Assembly: GCA_002753135.1 (NCBI GenBank)
Contig: PDZV01000015.1
Coordinates: 1 to 64,000, forward strand
DNA: 64,000 nt
Direction: 5' to 3'
DNA from: Magnetococcales bacterium WMHbinv6
GTDB taxonomy: Bacteria > Pseudomonadota > Magnetococcia > Magnetococcales > Magnetaquicoccaceae
In this document: piece by piece, positions 28,041-36,967 of the stretch
Position numbering within the stretch: the first letter of the stretch is position 1
Layout: the number at the start of each line of letters is the position of its first letter
The notes under the pieces: generated by a model
What the model saw: only the letters and a program-made list of their open reading frames with translations
What the model was told of the DNA's origin: nothing
Database searches by the model: none
Program-made: the position numbers and the translations under genes

Positions 28041-29309
28041 CTATCCTCTCTTTGCGGCAGCTTGAATCGCCTTGAGCGCCACGGCAGTACTCGCCTGCAC
28101 CGCGCCCGCCACATCCAACGGCGAGGCCGCGCATCCCGAAGAAAGCACCTGCCCACCCTTGACCACAAATCCATACTCGTCATACGCCGCATTGTTGCCT
28201 GGTACCCGGGCGCTGCTGGCCGAGGTGGGCTCCATACCCGTGGCCAAAACCACCATGTCGTAGCTGTCCGCATAGCGAATGCCGGTCAGGGTGTTTTCGC
28301 CGATGACAATCGGATTCTGGCTGGCCGGATCCTCATCGATACGCGCCGGTTTTGATTTGATCCAGGTGATACCCGGATCCGCCTCCACCTTTTTCTGGAA
28401 CCCTTCGTACCGATCCATGGCCCGCAGGTCGATGTAATAGATGGTCACCTTGGCGTTGGGATACTGCTCACGCACATAGGTGGCCTGCTTCATCGAGGCC
28501 AGGCAGCAGACCCGTGAGCAGAAAGGCAAATGGTTGTGATCCCGCGATCCGGCACACTGAATGAACGCAATGCTCTGAATCTCTTTACCATCGGAAGGAC
28601 GCACCAGACGCCCGCCGGTGGGACCGTAGGTGTTGGCCAGACGCTCAAAGCGCATGTTGGTGCTGACGTTGGCAAAACGACCAAAACCATAGGGTTGAAT
28701 CTTCTCGGCATCATACGGACGCCAACCGGTGGCCCAGACAATGCTGCCAACCTTCTCTTCCAACACGGTGGCCGTCATCGCCGGATCAATCGCCCCGACC
28801 GGACAAACCGGCACCAGACTCTGCGCCTCGGCACTGCCCGCATAGGCCGGCTCCATGAAATAGTGGTTGGGATAGGCCATCGGATGGCTGTTGCGAATCG
28901 CCTTGACCTGATCGATGCCAAAATTGAACGGATTGGCCACCAGAGTTGTGCAGGCCTTGCTGCACTCGCCGCAGGCGGTACACTTTTCGCTGACAAAACG
29001 GGGATGCTGGCGAATGCGGACGGTAAAATCACCCTCCTGCCCGCTGATCGCCTCAACCTCTGCCAGGGTCAACACCCGAATGCGCGGGTTGTTTTTTACC
29101 CGCTGATAGTTGATCTCCAGCCCGCATGAAGGAGAACACAGTTTTGGAAAATATTGAAAATGCTGGGATACCCGCCCCCCCAATTGGGGTTCTCTCTCCA
29201 CCAGGAGTACGGTGTGTCCCACTTCCGCCGCCTCCACGGCTGCGGTCAGACCACTGATGCCGCCACCGACGACCAGTATGGTCCGACCCGCGGCTTGATC
29301 ATCCGCCAT
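28041..29309 (-). CDS. qmoA: QmoA: HdrA-like flavoprotein subunit
   Basis: 422-residue FAD protein, first gene of qmoA-qmoB-hdrC-hdrB. The dinucleotide fold VVGGGISGLTAAVEAAE is at the N-terminus, followed by CSPSCGLEIN, a 4Fe-4S motif CTACGECSKAC, and the HdrA block CSRVCCLASMKQATYV. Qmo exchanges electrons between APS reductase and the quinone pool; no aprAB lies in the window. A GAGGTG ribosome site sits about six bases before the ATG. The direction of flow (sulfate reduction or sulfur oxidation) cannot be read from this gene alone. Confidence 0.94.
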   Translation of the reverse strand: MADDQAAGRTILVVGGGISGLTAAVEAAEVGHTVLLVEREPQLGGRVSQHFQYFPKLCSPSCGLEINYQRVKNNPRIRVLTLAEVEAISGQEGDFTVRIRQHPRFVSEKCTACGECSKACTTLVANPFNFGIDQVKAIRNSHPMAYPNHYFMEPAYAGSAEAQSLVPVCPVGAIDPAMTATVLEEKVGSIVWATGWRPYDAEKIQPYGFGRFANVSTNMRFERLANTYGPTGGRLVRPSDGKEIQSIAFIQCAGSRDHNHLPFCSRVCCLASMKQATYVREQYPNAKVTIYYIDLRAMDRYEGFQKKVEADPGITWIKSKPARIDEDPASQNPIVIGENTLTGIRYADSYDMVVLATGMEPTSASSARVPGNNAAYDEYGFVVKGGQVLSSGCAASPLDVAGAVQASTAVALKAIQAAAKRG

Positions 29310-29620
29310 GTTTCACCTCTGTCTAAGGGTGTTGATAACGCATCCAGATCCGGCGAAATGCTCTTTCTTCGCCAATCCTTATCCTAACCTCCATCCGTTC
29401 CGGAAACCAGAAGATTCTTATATACTGAAATTCTGATCAAGCGGATTCTAGCAACGACACCGTGCCATGCAAATTTTTTTCTGTCGCATGTTGCATTTTG
29501 TTTTTGTATCATCAAAATTGTTTCCAGACAGTCGGAATAACCTCCTTCTGCCCGAAAATGCGTCATCATCCGTCAACCCATCACCGATTTGCCCATTTGC
29601 CCCCATCGAGAGGATTCGCA
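29310..29620. other. Divergent intergenic region between qmoA and the PreP-like gene
   Basis: 311 bases, noticeably AT-richer than the flanking genes between 29415 and 29520. It must hold both promoters. An AT-rich stretch at about 29417-29426 (TTATATACT) could serve as a -10 region in either direction, but I see no convincing -35 pairing and no operator-like repeat. Confidence 0.4.
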
Positions 29621-32530
29621 ATGACCCACCCCGCATTTGAGTTGCTCCGCCGTCAACCGGTCGAAGCCCTCAATCTGACCGTGGAATTTTATCGCCATAT
29701 CGAGACCGGTGCCCGTCACCTGCACCTGGTCACCGATGATCCCCATAACGCGTTTCTGGTCGCCTTTCTGACCGTACCCACCGATTCGACCGGTGTTGCC
29801 CACATTCTGGAACATACCGCCCTGTGCGGCAGTCAGCGCTATCCGGTTCGCGACCCCTTTTTCATGATGACCAAGCGCTCCTTGGCCACCTTCATCAACG
29901 CCGTCACCGGGGCCGACTGGACCGCTTATCCCTTCTCCAGCCTGTCGCGCAAAGATTTTGATAATTTGATGCAGGTCTATCTGGATGCCGCCTTTTTTCC
30001 CACCTTGAGCCGCCTCGACTTTGCCCAGGAGGGGTATCGTGTCGAACTGTCGGATCCAGACGATGTCGCCTCACCTCTGGTCTATAAGGGGGTGGTCTAC
30101 AATGAAATGAAGGGGGCCATGAGCAGCCCGGGGCGTGCCTTGAGCGAGGCCATCTCCAAACCTCTGTTTCCAGTCACCACCTACCGCTACAACAGCGGCG
30201 GCGATCCGGCCATCATCCCCCATCTGACCTGGGAGCAACTGCGCGCCTTTCACGCCCGCCATTACCACCCTTCCAACGCCATCTTCATGACCTTCGGCAA
30301 CATCACCGCCGCCGAACATCAGGCCACTTTCCAGGAGCGCGTCCTGCACGCCTTCACCTATCAGGCGGTGGATGTGCGTATCGATGACGAACAACGGTTA
30401 AGCCAACCGGTGCGCAGCCACGCCACCTACGCCCTGGACGGCCAGGAAGAGAGCAACAACAAGACCTATATTCTTATGGGTTGGTTGCTCGGTCACAGCA
30501 GTGTACAAAAAGAGGCGATCAAGGCCCACCTGCTCGCCGGGGTGCTGCTCGACAACAGCGCCTCGCCCCTGCTGCAAGCCCTGGAAACCTCTCCCTACGG
30601 CAGCGCACCTGCCCCCATGCTCGGCCTGGACGCCTCCGGCAAGGAGATGGCCTTTTTCTGCGGCCTGGAAGGCTCCTCCCCCGAACATGCCGACGCTGTG
30701 GAGGCGCTCATCCTCGAGGTGCTGCACAAGGTTGCCGAAGAGGGGGTTCCCCTGACCCAGATTGAAGCGGTCCTGCACCAGTTGGAACTGAGCCGACGCG
30801 AAATCAGCGGCGATGGTCTGCCCTACGGCCTGCGCCTGCTGCTCACGGCCCTGACGCCCATGCTGCACAACGCCGATCCGGTGGAAGCACTGGCCCTGGA
30901 TGAGATTCTTGACCAACTGCGGGAAGAGATTAAAGATCCAAATTTCATCAAACAAATGGTCAAAAAGCAGCTGCTTGACAACCCGCACCGGGTGCTGCTG
31001 GTCATGGCACCCGATACCCAACAGAACGCCCGCCTGGCCGAAGAGGAACGGCAACGGCTGGCCAAGCTGCGCGACTCCCTGGATGAACAGGCCCTGCAAC
31101 AGCTGATCGATGCCGCTGCACAATTGAAAGAACGTCAGGAAACGGAAGACGATCCCAACCTGCTGCCCAAACTGCACCTCTCCGATGTGCCCGCCGAGCT
31201 GGCCATCCCTGTCGGCAGCCAGCAGCAGCTCGGCAGCATGCCCCTGACCTGGTATCCCTGCACCACCAACCGTCTGGTCTATCAGCAGCTGATCAGCGAA
31301 CTGCCGGCCATGGATGACGAACTGCTCGACCTGGTGCCGCTCTTCTCCGCCTGTTTAACCGAAATCGGCTGCGGCGGGCGCGATTATCTGCAAACCCAAA
31401 ACTGGCAATCGGCGATCAGCGGTGGCATCGCTGCCTATACCTCGGCCCGAGGCAGTATCGATCAGGCGTACCCGTTCCGGGCCCAGTTTGTTCTCTCTGG
31501 CAAAGCCTTGAGCCGCAACCACCAGGAACTCAGCCGCCTGCTGCGGGAAACCTTGCAGACTCCCCGCTTCGACGAGTTGAACCGTCTGCGCGAGCTGATT
31601 GCCCAACACCGGGCGGCGGCAGAAACCCGGCTCACCTCCAACGGCCACGCTTTGGCCATGTCTGCGGCGGCAGCCGCCCTCAATCCGGTTGCCGCCATCC
31701 ATCATCGCTGGAGCGGACTGGAGGCGATTGCCCGCCTGCAAACCCTTGATGATGCTCTGGATGATCCAGAACAGCTGGCCCGTTTCGCCGAGCAGTTGGC
31801 GGCCATCTGGCAACAGCTGCGGCAGGCACCCAGTCAGTTGATGGTGGCGGGCGAAGAGGCCGATTTTGCCGCCTTCAGCGAAGCCTTGCGCCGCGAATGG
31901 GCCAGCAGCAACAGCGGACAAACCGTTGCGGCGCTGACCAGTTGTCCGGTCAACCGCATCGACAAAATGGCCTGGAGTACCGTCACCACGGTCAACTTTT
32001 GCGCCAAGGCTTACCCGGCTGTCTCTTATGCCCACCCGGATGCCCCTGCCCTGGCGGTGTTGGGCATTTTTCTCAAGCATGGCTATCTGCACAAAGCGAT
32101 CCGCGAACGGGGTGGGGCCTATGGCAGCGGTGCCGGTCTGGATACCGATTCCGGCGTCTTCCGCTTTTTCTCCTACCGGGATCCCCGCTTCAGCGAAACC
32201 TTGGCCGATTTTGACCGCTCCCTGCACTGGCTGGCCGAAAACAAACATGAACCGGAAGCCCTGGAACAGGCCATTCTCAGCATTATCAGCGGCATCGACC
32301 GCCCCGGCTCCCCTGCCGGGGATGCCCGTCGTGCCTTCCACGACGCCCTGCATGGCCGCACTCCGGCGTTGCGCCGCCGCTTCCGGCAGCAGGTTCTTCA
32401 GGTCAGCCTGGCCGATCTGCTGCAGGTTGCCGAGCGTTATCTGCACAGCGATCGGGCGGTGCAGGCTGCTGTCAGCAGTGCCACCACCTTGGCCAAGGAG
32501 GCGGAAGGATGGCAAATTCGTAGCCTGTAA
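29621..32530 (+). CDS. M16C metalloprotease, presequence protease (PreP)-like
   Basis: 969-residue zinc protease of the pitrilysin M16C family, which degrades short unstructured peptides in a closed chamber. The inverted zinc motif HxxEH is intact (HILEHTALCGS, about residues 61-71), with the distal Glu in VYNEMKGAMSSP. The second half is the inactive M16 repeat, with the R/Y pair in the C-terminal lobe recognisable as RERGGAYGSGA. Length matches the family. ATG 29621 follows GAGAGG; the frame is open upstream but reads as non-protein-like sequence. It is transcribed alone, divergent from qmo. No signal peptide, so cytoplasmic. Confidence 0.93.
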   Translation: MTHPAFELLRRQPVEALNLTVEFYRHIETGARHLHLVTDDPHNAFLVAFLTVPTDSTGVAHILEHTALCGSQRYPVRDPFFMMTKRSLATFINAVTGADWTAYPFSSLSRKDFDNLMQVYLDAAFFPTLSRLDFAQEGYRVELSDPDDVASPLVYKGVVYNEMKGAMSSPGRALSEAISKPLFPVTTYRYNSGGDPAIIPHLTWEQLRAFHARHYHPSNAIFMTFGNITAAEHQATFQERVLHAFTYQAVDVRIDDEQRLSQPVRSHATYALDGQEESNNKTYILMGWLLGHSSVQKEAIKAHLLAGVLLDNSASPLLQALETSPYGSAPAPMLGLDASGKEMAFFCGLEGSSPEHADAVEALILEVLHKVAEEGVPLTQIEAVLHQLELSRREISGDGLPYGLRLLLTALTPMLHNADPVEALALDEILDQLREEIKDPNFIKQMVKKQLLDNPHRVLLVMAPDTQQNARLAEEERQRLAKLRDSLDEQALQQLIDAAAQLKERQETEDDPNLLPKLHLSDVPAELAIPVGSQQQLGSMPLTWYPCTTNRLVYQQLISELPAMDDELLDLVPLFSACLTEIGCGGRDYLQTQNWQSAISGGIAAYTSARGSIDQAYPFRAQFVLSGKALSRNHQELSRLLRETLQTPRFDELNRLRELIAQHRAAAETRLTSNGHALAMSAAAAALNPVAAIHHRWSGLEAIARLQTLDDALDDPEQLARFAEQLAAIWQQLRQAPSQLMVAGEEADFAAFSEALRREWASSNSGQTVAALTSCPVNRIDKMAWSTVTTVNFCAKAYPAVSYAHPDAPALAVLGIFLKHGYLHKAIRERGGAYGSGAGLDTDSGVFRFFSYRDPRFSETLADFDRSLHWLAENKHEPEALEQAILSIISGIDRPGSPAGDARRAFHDALHGRTPALRRRFRQQVLQVSLADLLQVAERYLHSDRAVQAAVSSATTLAKEAEGWQIRSL

Positions 32531-32910
32531 TCGCTATCCACTCCCTGCACACTGCGCCAAACAACAAAACTCTCCTGCCAAGCCGCCGATCCGCACTGCC
32601 CTCTAAATCATGCGGATCGGCGGTCACAATGCAGGATAATCGCCTTTAAAAATGGAAGCTCACAAAAAGCTCCAGGAGGAGATCATCTCCTCCTGGCAGC
32701 GGTTTGCCGAGAGCGTCGCCAAGATTTATGCCTTGGTGGCGGGGCTGTTCACAACCAGCCAAGGCGCTTTTTGCCTTGGTGGCGCACCGCCACGCTCTTG
32801 TGACTTGCAAATGCGCTTGCCCTGCCAAAAAATCAATTTTGACTTGCAAATTTTTGCTGATGGTTGTAGAAGGGGCAGGGTCGTCCGTTGCATCCAGCGA
32901 GTATCCCTTT
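32531..32910. repeat. Repeat-rich gap with palindromes and direct repeats
   Basis: No gene is supported. It contains a 13-bp inverted repeat (32583-32595 with 32611-32623, CCGCCGATCCGCA) 50 bases after the PreP stop, probably its terminator but without a U-tract. There is a 25-base perfect odd palindrome centred at 32684 (32672-32696, core GGAGATCATCTCC), a CCAAGGC/GCCTTGG hairpin (32759-32779), and direct repeats TGCCTTGGTGGCG (32729, 32772) and TGACTTGCAAAT (32801, 32840). The palindrome core resembles those in the array at 48691-48836. Confidence 0.65.
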
Positions 32911-33642
32911 ATGCCACCATCCCATATCGAACCGCTGGTCATTGGTCTGTTCAGTACCCTGCATTGCCTGGTGATGTGTGGTGGCATCGTTGCTGCGTTG
33001 ACTGTCAGCCTGCCGGTGGCCGTGCGTCAGGAACCGCGCCGTCTGCTGGCGTATTTGATCGCCTATAATCTGGGTCGGCTGTTCAGTTATGCCATGGCCG
33101 GTTTGTTGGCCGGTTTGTTTGGGGAAACGGTCGTCAACCTGTTCAACCTGGGCCCCGAACACGGACGTTTTCTCTACCTGATCAGCAGCGTCATTCTGGT
33201 CGGCATGGGGTTGTACGTCGCCGGTTGGTTGCCCGGCATCGCCTGGTTGGAACATTTGGGTACCCGCATCTGGAACCATATCGAGCCGTTTGCTCAACGC
33301 CTGCTGCCGGTGCAGTCGCGCCTGCAGGCGCTGCTCTTCGGTACCATTTGGGGCTGGTTCCCTTGCGGTTTGACCTACTCCGTCTTGCTGTGGTCCGCCT
33401 TAAGCGGCAGCATGCTCAAAGGTGCCCTGGCCATGGCCGCCTTTGGCGTCGGAACGTTACCCGGTCTGTTCATGGCCAGCTATTTTTCCGGTCAGCTGAG
33501 TTATTGGCGGCAGCACCGGATGGTAAAAAAATTGTTGGGTGTGGGTATCGTGCTGCTGGCCCTCTCTGTCGGCTTCTCCCACCCACCCCCGGTTGCTCCC
33601 ATGGATCATCAACACCATTCGCATACGGAGAATTCCCCATGA
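32911..33642 (+). CDS. TauE/SafE-like membrane protein with MCGG motif and His-rich tail
   Basis: 243-residue inner-membrane protein of the sulfite-exporter TauE/SafE (UreH-like) superfamily with about six membrane segments. The first helix carries [10 protein letters not shown], and a second cysteine block is [12 protein letters not shown]; in related proteins such Cys/Met positions handle copper for cbb3 oxidase assembly. The C-terminus is His-rich ([10 protein letters not shown]), supporting metal binding. ATG 32911 has no convincing Shine-Dalgarno; the frame is open upstream to 32704 through the repeat region. It overlaps the next gene as ATGA. Copper handling is an inference. Confidence 0.82.
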   Translation: MPPSHIEPLVIGLFSTLHCLVMCGGIVAALTVSLPVAVRQEPRRLLAYLIAYNLGRLFSYAMAGLLAGLFGETVVNLFNLGPEHGRFLYLISSVILVGMGLYVAGWLPGIAWLEHLGTRIWNHIEPFAQRLLPVQSRLQALLFGTIWGWFPCGLTYSVLLWSALSGSMLKGALAMAAFGVGTLPGLFMASYFSGQLSYWRQHRMVKKLLGVGIVLLALSVGFSHPPPVAPMDHQHHSHTENSP

Positions 33643-34607
33643 ACGCCGTTGCCGATAGCATGCTGGGTCGCGCCCCGGAGTTCCGCAGCGTGGTCCGTGC
33701 CGCCGCGTTGGTGGCCCCGACCGATGCCACTGTTCTGATCAACGGCGAAAGCGGCACCGGCAAAGAGTTGCTCGCCCACTATATCCACCACAACAGCCGT
33801 CGGCAGCAGGCCCCGCTGGTAACCATCAACTGTGCCGCCTTGCCCGAATCGCTGGCCGAATCGGAGCTGTTCGGCCACCAAAAGGGGGCCTTCACCGGTG
33901 CCATGCAGCAACAGCCCGGTCGGGTACAGGCAGCCCATGGTGGCACCCTCTTTTTGGATGAAATTGCTGAAATTTCCCTGAACGTGCAGGCCAAGCTGCT
34001 GCGCCTGCTGGAGAGCGGCGAATGCCAAACCGTCGGCCAGCCTCATACCAGCAAGGTGGATCTGCGCATCATCGCCGCCACCAACAAAAATCTGCTGGAG
34101 TGGGTTCGCGCCGGACGCTTTCGTGAGGATCTCTATTTCCGCCTCAATGTCGTGCCTCTGGAGCTGCCCGCCTTGCGACAGCGCCGCGAAGATCTCCCTC
34201 TGTTGATGGAAGCCTTCGCCAACCATTTTGCCCGCCACAACGCCCTGCAACCGCCACGCTACGCTGCATGCGCGCTGCAGCAACTGCAAAGCTATGCCTG
34301 GCCGGGCAATGTTCGTGAGCTGCGCAATTTTTGCGAACGGATGGCCATTCTGCACGCCGGGCAAACCCTCTATGCGGCCAATCTGCCCTGGGAGATGCGG
34401 CAGACCACCCCGACCGTGCAATACACCTCCTGGCAACAGCTTTTTTCCCTGCCGGTCGAAGGGGTTGATTTTGAACAGTTGGAACGCCATCTGATCGATC
34501 AGGCCCTGGAACGCTGCGGCGGCAACAAAAGCCGTGCCGCCCGTCTGCTCGGCTTTTCTCGCGATACCTTCCTCTACCGCCTGAAAAAGTTTTCTATTCC
34601 GGTGTAA
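33639..34607 (+). CDS. Sigma-54-dependent transcriptional activator lacking a sensory domain
   Basis: 322-residue AAA+ enhancer-binding protein. Walker A GESGTGKE (about 36-43), the sigma-54 contact loop GAFTGA (83-88), Walker [10 protein letters not shown], the arginine-finger region [12 protein letters not shown] and a C-terminal Fis-type helix-turn-helix ([20 protein letters not shown]) are all present. There is no N-terminal receiver, GAF or PAS domain, so it is constitutive or controlled by a partner, as for PspF- or FleQ-like proteins. ATG overlaps the TauE/SafE stop (ATGA), so the two are translationally coupled. The flagellar operon lies just beyond, on the other strand. Confidence 0.93.
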   Translation: MNAVADSMLGRAPEFRSVVRAAALVAPTDATVLINGESGTGKELLAHYIHHNSRRQQAPLVTINCAALPESLAESELFGHQKGAFTGAMQQQPGRVQAAHGGTLFLDEIAEISLNVQAKLLRLLESGECQTVGQPHTSKVDLRIIAATNKNLLEWVRAGRFREDLYFRLNVVPLELPALRQRREDLPLLMEAFANHFARHNALQPPRYAACALQQLQSYAWPGNVRELRNFCERMAILHAGQTLYAANLPWEMRQTTPTVQYTSWQQLFSLPVEGVDFEQLERHLIDQALERCGGNKSRAARLLGFSRDTFLYRLKKFSIPV

Positions 34608-34676
34608 AATGGTGCCGTGTGGCAGATCATAAAGCGGCTATGATTGGCATTGATGCCGTCTTGGCAAGGAATGGAG

Positions 34677-34896
34677 ATGAATGTTCTTGAACAACTAAAA
34701 AAACAGGGTAGACACTCTTCCTCCCTGGATGGCAGAAGAGATTCTCGAATACATCCGCTGTCTGGAATTTCGCCAACAGACTCCCATCCCTCGCCCCTGC
34801 GCGTGTGAGCCACTGATCATGGCACAAGAAACAGCCATGCGACACATCTGGGACAATCCAGAAGATGAGGTGTGGAATCATGTTCCAACCCGGTGA
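34677..34896 (+). pseudogene. Frameshifted antitoxin gene (DUF2281-like) of a PemK-type pair
   Basis: From ATG 34677 (AAGGA six bases upstream) the frame reads MNVLEQLKKQ and then breaks at 34707, where one extra G follows CAG. Skipping it gives VDTLPPWMAEEILEYIRCLEF and ends with MRHIWDNPEDEVWNHV before TGA at 34894-34896. The LP--xxEEILEYI helix and the WDNPEDE-W tail are characteristic of small antitoxins paired with PemK/MazF toxins, and the stop overlaps the toxin start as usual. As written it makes only a short scrambled peptide. Confidence 0.72.
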
Positions 34897-35175
34897 TCTG
34901 GTCATGGTCCCCTTTCCTTTTTCTGACCTGCGAACCCATAAAAAGCGTCCTGTTCTTGTGTTGACACGACCGGATAGCCGGGGAGATTTCATTGCTTTGG
35001 CGATCACTTCCGTTGACACAAAATTGATAACGGTGTCATTCCAAAACAAAGCTGGTTAAGACCAGATAAAGTTTTTACCTTGAATACGCAGCTGGTGGAG
35101 GGTTGGTTTGCGAAAGTTACCAGTCCATTCAGGCAACAAGCTGTTCTGGCGTTATGCCATCAGCTGACTACTTGA
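34880..35175 (+). pseudogene. Frameshifted PemK/MazF-like toxin gene
   Basis: ATG 34880 opens a PemK/MazF N-terminus (FQPGDLVMVPFPFSD, RPVLVL, AITSV), but the frame stops after 59 residues at 35056-35058. The expected C-terminal half continues in another frame from about 35053 (WLRPDKVFTLNTQLV, then QQAVLALCHQL) to a TGA at 35173-35175. A single indel within about 35041-35055 accounts for the break. The intact family is about 105-115 residues. The tail overlaps the convergent fliP stop by eight bases. Confidence 0.78.
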
Positions 35176-35950
35176 ACGACTGCACCAAAGAGCCGACCAC
35201 CAGCGCCCAGCCGTCCACCAGGACAAACAGGATCAGCTTGACCGGCATGGAGATCACCAGCGGTGGCAACATCATCATGCCCATGGACATGACCACACTG
35301 GCCACCACCATATCGATGATCAAAAAGGGAAGGTAGATCATGAAGCCGATCTGAAAGGCTGTTTTCAGTTCGGAAATCATGAAGGAGGGAATCAACAGGC
35401 GCAGCGGCACCTCATCCGGGCTCTGCGCTTTCTGCACACCGGACAAACGTAAAAAGAGCGCCAAATCTTTTTCGCGGGTTTGCCGTACCATAAAATTGCG
35501 GATCGGGACCAGGGCTTTGTCCAACGCCTGCTCCTCGGAGATCTGTTTGTCCAGGTAGGGACGCAGCGCCTCTTCATGCACCCGATCAAAGACCGGCCCC
35601 ATGATGAAGAAGGTGACAAACAGCGACAAGGCGATCAAAACCTGATTGGGTGGTTGCCCTTGCAAGCCCATGGCCTGGCGGACAAAAGACATGACCACGA
35701 CCACCCGCGTAAAGGAGGTGACCATGATCAAAATGCTGGGTGCCAACGACAACAAGGTCATCAGCGCCAGAATCTGTAGACCGACTCCCACCTGCTCCGG
35801 GTCTGCCTTGCCGGTCACACTGCCGGTCGAAAAGGTTACCCCCGGTAAAGCAACTTCCGCCGCTTGCCCCAACTCCGGCAGCAACCACAACGCCAAAGTC
35901 AGCAACAGGCTGCACCAGTACAGCCCACGCGGCAACGGCCCCCGACTCAC
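35168..35950 (-). CDS. fliP: Flagellar export gate protein FliP
   Basis: 260-residue inner-membrane component of the flagellar type III export gate. It has an N-terminal signal-like segment, then membrane segments with ILALMTLLSLAPSILIMVTSFTRVVVVMSFVRQA, FVTFFIMGPVFD, and a conserved C-terminal LLIPSFMISELKTAFQIGFMIYLPFLIIDMVV block. It starts with GTG 35950 overlapping the fliO stop (GTGA). It is the last gene of the cluster: fliQ, fliR and flhB, which often follow, are not here; instead a decayed toxin-antitoxin pair abuts the gene. Confidence 0.97.
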   Translation of the reverse strand: MSRGPLPRGLYWCSLLLTLALWLLPELGQAAEVALPGVTFSTGSVTGKADPEQVGVGLQILALMTLLSLAPSILIMVTSFTRVVVVMSFVRQAMGLQGQPPNQVLIALSLFVTFFIMGPVFDRVHEEALRPYLDKQISEEQALDKALVPIRNFMVRQTREKDLALFLRLSGVQKAQSPDEVPLRLLIPSFMISELKTAFQIGFMIYLPFLIIDMVVASVVMSMGMMMLPPLVISMPVKLILFVLVDGWALVVGSLVQSFK

Positions 35951-36555
35951 CGCCGCGAACCCCGATCTGTCAACGACGGCTCATCCTGATGGCGAACCGT
36001 CCGGCCGTGCCGACCTCCAGCAGATGTCATCAGTTCCACAGTCGGCTCCTCCTCCTCTTCAACCGCTTCGTCGAGCAGATCCTCTTCGCTCAACTCGCCG
36101 ATCAAAGTCACCTGCTCACGGGTCACACCAACCAACCAGTAGCGGGATCCGACCCGCAGCAACCGCACCCCGACACCCGGAGCCAGATTACGTCCATCTT
36201 CGATGAAGATTGGCCCACCACCCCGCCACGACGGACTGATACGCCGACCCAAACGGATCACCAACAAAGCCAAAGCAACAAAGACCACCAGCGCACCGAT
36301 CACCTTCCAAAGTGCATCACCCATCAGCTCATTGAAAGAGACCATGTCTGCCGCTTTGGCCAACACCCCTTTGCCTTCTGGAGGCGTCACCGCTTTGCTT
36401 TCGACAACCGGTTTGTTTTCCACTGCCGGTCTGTTTTCCATCATCGCAGCGGGGGATGCAGCGTAGAGTGTCGTGACTGTAGCACTGCAACCCACGACCG
36501 CCAGTATCACCAACACCCACCAGAAGCGCTGCCCAACCAGCCCAAACCAGTGCAT
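35947..36555 (-). CDS. fliO: Flagellar protein FliO
   Basis: 202-residue membrane protein assisting FliP assembly. An N-terminal hydrophobic segment (7-25), a spacer rich in Pro/Val/Lys, then the conserved membrane helix LWKVIGALVVFVALALLVIRLG (about 82-103) and a small beta domain with VRLLRVGSRYWLVGVT. The C-terminus has an unusually acidic stretch (EEEEEP) and a basic end, longer than typical FliO. ATG overlaps the fliN stop as TGATG. The family is poorly conserved, but position between fliN and fliP is decisive. Confidence 0.92.
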   Translation of the reverse strand: MHWFGLVGQRFWWVLVILAVVGCSATVTTLYAASPAAMMENRPAVENKPVVESKAVTPPEGKGVLAKAADMVSFNELMGDALWKVIGALVVFVALALLVIRLGRRISPSWRGGGPIFIEDGRNLAPGVGVRLLRVGSRYWLVGVTREQVTLIGELSEEDLLDEAVEEEEEPTVELMTSAGGRHGRTVRHQDEPSLTDRGSRR

Positions 36556-36848
36556 CAGCGCAAATTCTCCAACCGTTCGGCCAACGAGACGATGTCGGTG
36601 ATACGGATGCCCAACTTATCCTTGATCATCACCACCTCGCCATAGGCCAACAAACGATCATTGACATGGATTTCCAACGGCTCATCCGCCTCTTTTTCCA
36701 GTTCAATCAACGATCCTTTGTTCAACTTCAGCAGATCCCGGATCTGCATACGCACATGCCCCAAACGCACGGAAACATTCAGTGGAATATCCATCAGAAG
36801 TTCCATGTTTTTGGAATGCGACTCTTCTCCGTAGCCTGAATCGGACAA
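36555..36848 (-). CDS. fliN: Flagellar switch protein FliN
   Basis: 97-residue C-ring protein. The SpoA domain is complete: LLMDIPLNVSVRLGHVRMQIRDLLKL, GSLIELEKEADEPLEIHVNDRLLAYGEVVMI, and GIRITDIV. No ATG fits the expected start; TTG 36848 is chosen because GGAG lies eight bases upstream, and an in-frame stop just before 36881 limits any longer form. The N-terminal region is shorter than in E. coli FliN. It lies 119 bases after fliM and overlaps fliO. Confidence 0.92.
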   Translation of the reverse strand: MSDSGYGEESHSKNMELLMDIPLNVSVRLGHVRMQIRDLLKLNKGSLIELEKEADEPLEIHVNDRLLAYGEVVMIKDKLGIRITDIVSLAERLENLR

Positions 36849-36967
36849 TTTTATATCTCCAATATCAAATCCAAGAATCAATCATATCGGTCAGACCACC
36901 CGGGCTGCCCTGCACTCCGGTACCGCCACACCTGCCCACCTGCCACTGCATCACAGCACGGCAACGG

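Noticed and set aside
3233-35175. Assembly indel errors as the cause of all frameshifts
   Set aside because: Core genes up to a thousand codons long are unbroken across 64 kb, while lesions fall only in accessory genes. It still needs read-level confirmation.
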